A stretch of 45,845 bases of DNA from Herpomyces periplanetae (taxonomy: Eukaryota; Ascomycota; Laboulbeniomycetes; Herpomycetales; Herpomycetaceae): positions 1-45,845 of the forward strand of contig WMKJ01000103.1 in assembly GCA_009733715.1 (NCBI GenBank), read 5' to 3'. Below are positions 41,422-45,845 of the stretch, piece by piece. Every line of letters starts with the position of its first letter. Within the stretch, counting starts at the first letter, position 1. A program made the translations under genes and the position numbers. Under the pieces are notes generated by a model. That model had not been told where the DNA came from, searched no databases, and saw nothing but the letters and a program-made list of their open reading frames with translations.

Positions 41422-44400
41422 CTAGAAGACAAAGTAATCCTGTGTCAAGGGTAATGAATCAACGGGCGGATTAACGGAGAGAAGTGATTTAGATGATTCT
41501 GAGGATAATTGCGCACATGGCGAGTGGGGTCGTTTACTTCCCGATGGAGATTCTCGAGGAAGATTTTGCCATTTAAGGTCCGGCTCATATGAAACTTGGT
41601 ATGATTCTGGATCCACATTAAGATGCCGGGGCAGGAATGTATTCCATGGTAATTTAGACTTATCAATGGATCGGCAATTCATAACGGGATGAATTGTCGA
41701 AGTATACGGAAGAGAAGCACCTGAAGTGTGACATTTTTGTAAATTTTTCCAGGCTTCCTGGCTAATGAAAAGTCGGCCGATCGTTTCACAAGCATATTGA
41801 GCCGATTCAGCATTAAATTTACACATGCTATACGCCTTGGTAAATGCAGGCCGCGCGAAACAAGGCTGAATTGTCGGCAGACTGGCATTGGCATTTCCCA
41901 TGTAAGCGTAAACGATACGACCCGATTTAACAACGATTTCCGGCTTAACGGCGAATTGGTCAAACTTCCAAATCGTAAGATCCGCAAGCTTACCAACTTC
42001 GATGCTGCCGATAATATGGCCCATTCCGTGGACCAAGGCTGGATTTATCGTGAACTTGCTAATATATCTTCGAACACGAATATTATCAGAAAAAGTAGCC
42101 GACGAATTATCCCCATCACCGGCTTGGGGAGTAGCCGATATCTGTACATTTGATATTGGGATACAATCATTACCATGGTCTACATGTGTTAACTTGTTAC
42201 TACAAATATTTCGAAATGCATCTTCCCTGGACGCTGCTCTAACACCCATGCAAATATCTTCATCAAGTGTTCCGCGTTGTAGCTTATTCTTGTGTGCCGC
42301 GTGTATGGATCTAGTTATAATTTCGCCAATTCGTCCCATGGCCTGACTATCGCTGCTAATCATACTAATGGCTCCTATATCATGAAGAACATCTTCGGCT
42401 GCCATGGTTTCACCTCTAATTCGACTTTCCGCAAACGCAACGTCTTCTGGGATATTCCGATTCAAGTGATGGCATACCATTATCATATCCAGGTGTTCCT
42501 CAAGTGTGTTAACGTTGAATGGATGTGTCGGGTTGGTTGAACTAGGTAAAATGTTTGGGTATTGAACTACTTTGAGTATGTCCGGAGCATGTCCTCCTCC
42601 GGCTCCTTCACTGTGGTAAGTGTGTATGGTTCGCCCGGCTATGGCTTTGAGTGTTTGTTCCACAAATCCACATTCATTCAGTGTATCCGTGTGAATCAAG
42701 CATTGTATATCATAGGCATCACAAACTTTTAAACATTCATTAATAACTTGTGGAGTAGCTCCCCAATCTTCATGTATTTTCAGGCCAATTGCTCCCGCTT
42801 TAACTTGTTCGTACAAACTCATTCCCGACGAATCGCTTCCTTTACCCGTTATACCAATGTTAACCGGCAAGCCATCAAACCCTTTTAGCATGCTAGCTAC
42901 TCCGTTGACACCTGGAGAACACGTCGTAGCTTTGCTTCCCGTACTAATGACATAAATGAACGTATTCACGGTTAGCGGTCCAAACTTGCCCTGTATCATG
43001 TATCGTACTATGCACACCTCGCGCTAACGCTCACCTTGCGCCCATTCCACCCCCAATCAGCGTTGTAATACCACTCGCCAGCGCTTCTTCAACTAACTCA
43101 TGACATATGAAATGAACATGGGAGTCTATACCGCCAGCCATGACAATCCGATTTTCCGCTGCAATTACGTCCGTACACGCCCCAATTACCATGTCACACG
43201 TTACCCCCGACATTATATCAGGATTCCCCGCTTTACCAATGCCCGTGATATATCCATCCTTAATACCAATATCGGCTTTGTATATTCCTGTCCAATCTAG
43301 TATGAGAGCATTGGTTATCACCGTGTCTAAAACTTCATCATCTGTACGATTACTTGCTTGTCCCATGCCATCCCGAAGTGATTTTCCCCCTCCAAATGAG
43401 CATTCATCCCCGTAATGCGTCATGTCGTACTCAACTCGTACCCATAGATCCGTTAACCCAAGTCGAACCATGTCGCCTACCGTTGGTCCGAATAACGCTG
43501 TATACTGTTCGCGTTGCATAGTAGTTGGTGGTAAATTCTTCTGACTCAAGATCCATTGATCCGTTTCTATAACATGAAGGAAAGCTGCTTTATGACTCGC
43601 TTGAAGTAACGTCTGATACGAGCTGAGATCGTGTATGAATCCTGTTCCAAATCCATTACTACCCTGAATAAATCGATTACCTCCAACGCGAACCAATTTA
43701 ACCGTTTTACATTCTCCCGGTTCAAAGCGTACGGACGTGCCAGATGCTATGTCTAATCGGTACCCGTGAGCGCGTAAACGATCAAAGGATAATAATGGAT
43801 TTACTTCAGAGAACGCTATATGTGAACCAACTTGGACCGGACGATCTCCCGTGTTAATCACTCGCAACAGTACTCGCGGTCGCTTAACATTCAACGTTAT
43901 GTTAGACCCCGTTCCGCTAACGCAGCGCACTGCTCCGGGTGCCGCTTGGGCTGATATACTTTTTCCTTGCTGGTTTATTATGCTCGACCGTGTATTCAAG
44001 CTTTCACCAACATCTAGGGGAAAGTGTTCATCAATAAATTTTACCGGAGGTATTGGAATAAAACTTCCGTATAAAGCAAGTGATATATCACCCGTTTCAC
44101 TGCAAATAGGATTGTGAACGGTTAAAAGTGAGGTTCCAGTTGGAAATGTTCCTTCGATCTGAAGCATCGTCAATGTATGCTGTACACTAGGCAAAACTAG
44201 ACGTCTACCTAGTATAGTTTGTCCTAGTGCACTCAATTCCACAACTGTATGTCGACCGTCGCGAATAATCTAAACTAGTGTTTAATGGCACCCCAAGCCT
44301 CTTCCTCACGAGACCATTTCGCGTTCGAGGGCACATTACAACGTAAGCAAGTCATTCATTGCATCTCTATTAAACTTCCGCACTTGTCCACCTCACAATT

Positions 44401-45743
44401 CATCCTACATGCTGTTTACCAGTGGAATAGGTAAACCTTATCCAAGTAAACGTGTCAAATTACCTCTAAGAGAACAAAAGATATCAATGCCTAAATGAAT
44501 CCGGAGGTTTTTGCGATGCGTCAGCCCTGATAAATTTGTGAACGCCTATGAAACAATTCATTTTTGTCCAGATAAAATATGCGGGGTCAGGTAATTAACA
44601 AAACAAGGTCGGCTCGTTTATTGCACTGAAAAATGACGTGGAGGCGTAACAGATACACCCCAACACGATTTACGCCTTGTCACCAAATCTATCAAGAGAT
44701 AACGTTTATCGCTCATGACATCAATCGTATATATGGTTCATACGGTGTAGGTGTTAGAAGACTGTTGAAGTATGAACATGTGATAAAAGCGTAGAACGTC
44801 AATGGTGTTACAGGTCAAGTACCGAAACATATTCATACTTGTAAACACGCTTACGCAGCTTCCATTAGCAGCGACACCTTCTGATAAGCGGTTATTAAAT
44901 CCAAAGAGCCCAGCGTATGGCCAGGGCAATCAACGAGCGTCTACAATACCTTCCCTGAACACGACTAAATTCACCTTAACACTCAACGGATAAATAGCAG
45001 CAACGCACCGTAGCTTCACCGTGATTCAATCGCACACCTCTCGCCAAACGATGTTGCGCCAGACTACCCAGTTGCGCAACCATAAGCTTATCAATCTATT
45101 GCCATCATGATATAGCATTAGCGGAAAATCTTATCGACCGCCCGCTTAACACACACACACACACGGATGCACACACGCAGCAGACACGTATGCGTATCAG
45201 AAGAAATGGATTTGTTCGGTGATTACATCGGCATATTTATTCCAGTAAATGAGCTGATCAAGACGGCAACGCGAAGGATGATAAGACACTGTAGCCACAC
45301 TGACTATGATTAGTATCATTATGATATACGTCAGGCCACCCAATTCACGCGGATTGCAGAAGATCCGGAGAGAGAGTTGGTTAAGGATGTTGCTAAAAAC
45401 CGGAATGCAGTGTGATAGAGAAAGCAATGATACATTTCGGACAAGATAGCTCCGTTATAACATTGGCATTTCGACACTAAGATGAAGCCTAGGCTAGGGA
45501 GGTGTAGTAGTATATATTGAATTAAAAAAGCTTATCGTGTTCAAACCTACACCAGTATGCGATAAAATGATTTACACATACTCGAACGTTCAAATGGTGT
45601 GTTTAACCTCAACAGTATCATACTTGTGTGAAGGTGCCTAAGGTGAGCAAAGTTTAATGCGCTCCGCTTCATGTGTGCGTGCAAGCAGCGATAAGAGGTT
45701 TTATTGAAGTGAGAATACCTACCTCGCGAGGTAACAAATGCAT
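41422..45743 (-). CDS. URE1: Urease (single chain, gamma-beta-alpha)
   Basis: Five exons: 45743-45723 (MHLLPRE), 45095-45009, 44490-44464, 44269-43035 and 42943-41422; 963 residues. The joins rebuild the gamma domain: MHLLPRE+IDKLMVAQ...GEAT+ALISFVLLE+[16 protein letters not shown]. Introns are 627, 518, 194 and 91 nt, all but the last in phase 0. The beta and alpha domains follow. Nickel ligands are intact: SHVHFI (His429/His431), carbamylated Lys in [10 protein letters not shown] (about 512), [24 protein letters not shown] and SSDSQAMGR. The flap Cys is in [20 protein letters not shown]. Urease splits urea into ammonia and CO2 in the cytosol. Compared with the usual ~840 residues there are insertions of about 55 residues before the DNIRVRRYI block and about 35 near the C terminus. 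No accessory genes are nearby. Confidence 0.93.
44464..44490 (-). other. 27-nt microexon of urease
   Basis: The sequence between a TTTAG acceptor and a GTAATT donor encodes ALISFVLLE, exactly the nine residues missing between GEAT and IIRDG in the gamma domain. It is phase 0 at both ends. Confidence 0.88.
45149..45164. repeat. (AC)8 microsatellite in urease intron 1
   Basis: Eight tandem AC units on + inside the 627-nt first urease intron, about 55 nt upstream of exon 2 in the sense of transcription. Confidence 0.85.
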
Positions 45744-45845
45744 ATTTTCACGTGCGATAGTACGCTGACTGGAGAGAATTGATAAAACGCTAGTTAGCTG
45801 AACCAAGGGTTTGACTTGTAATCCCACGCTATCAATAATTCATCC

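Noticed and set aside
44290-44325. Minus-strand [12 protein letters not shown], resembling the urease gamma-domain motif LAQxRLARGxxLN
   Set aside because: The real gamma exon ([13 protein letters not shown]) is at 45009-45095 with proper joins. The look-alike sits inside intron 3 and lacks the residues that should follow.
45197-45427. 76-codon minus-strand frame inside urease intron 1
   Set aside because: No family resemblance; it lies wholly inside the intron defined by the MHLLPRE and IDKLMVAQ exons.

Overview
The window looks like nuclear DNA of a fungus. The coding genes have fungal architectures: a single-chain urease, a TPR/F-box/LRR protein of the Pof3/Dia2 type, a fungal NIPA magnesium transporter, a Pan6-type pantothenate synthetase, Spp2, Nam8/Csx1 and a sedolisin. 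Introns are mostly short (49-122 nt) with GTAAGT/GTATGT-like donors and CTAAC/CTAAT-like branch sites. The lineage cannot be fixed from sequence alone. An ascomycete, perhaps an early-diverging one, is plausible. I recognise no transposon, virus-like element, rRNA or CRISPR array.

Layout. 0-7 kb is gene-dense: two complementary halves of a NIPA transporter on opposite strands, NFU1 (-), POP4 (+) and PAN6 (-). 7-17.3 kb is almost empty; its only convincing gene is a small predicted secreted protein with an internal repeat (-, 9852-10574). 17.3-24.6 kb holds a secreted sedolisin (+), an orphan (-), a MYND/SET protein in three exons (-), an intron-containing tRNA-Leu (-) and SPP2 (-). 25.5-34.6 kb holds an 883-residue Ser-rich orphan (-), a four-exon triple-RRM protein (+) and a spartin/senescence-domain protein (-). 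34.6-38.1 kb is empty. 38.2-41.4 kb is a six-exon DIA2/pof3 gene (+), which meets tail to tail, with an 8-base gap between stop codons, a five-exon urease (-) that runs to about 100 bp from the right edge.

Most genes are unrelated housekeeping functions and do not form a pathway cluster. The observations most worth following are: the NIPA gene split head to head on opposite strands; a cluster of four MADS-box (Mcm1/SRF, CArG) palindromes in the promoter between the Ser-rich orphan and the RRM gene, with further copies upstream of the secreted repeat protein; the sedolisin with Asn where the family has its oxyanion-hole Asp; and the urease 5' region with 0.5-0.6 kb introns around a 27-nt microexon. 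All exon joins were made by eye from conserved protein sequence and splice signals, and no database search was available.
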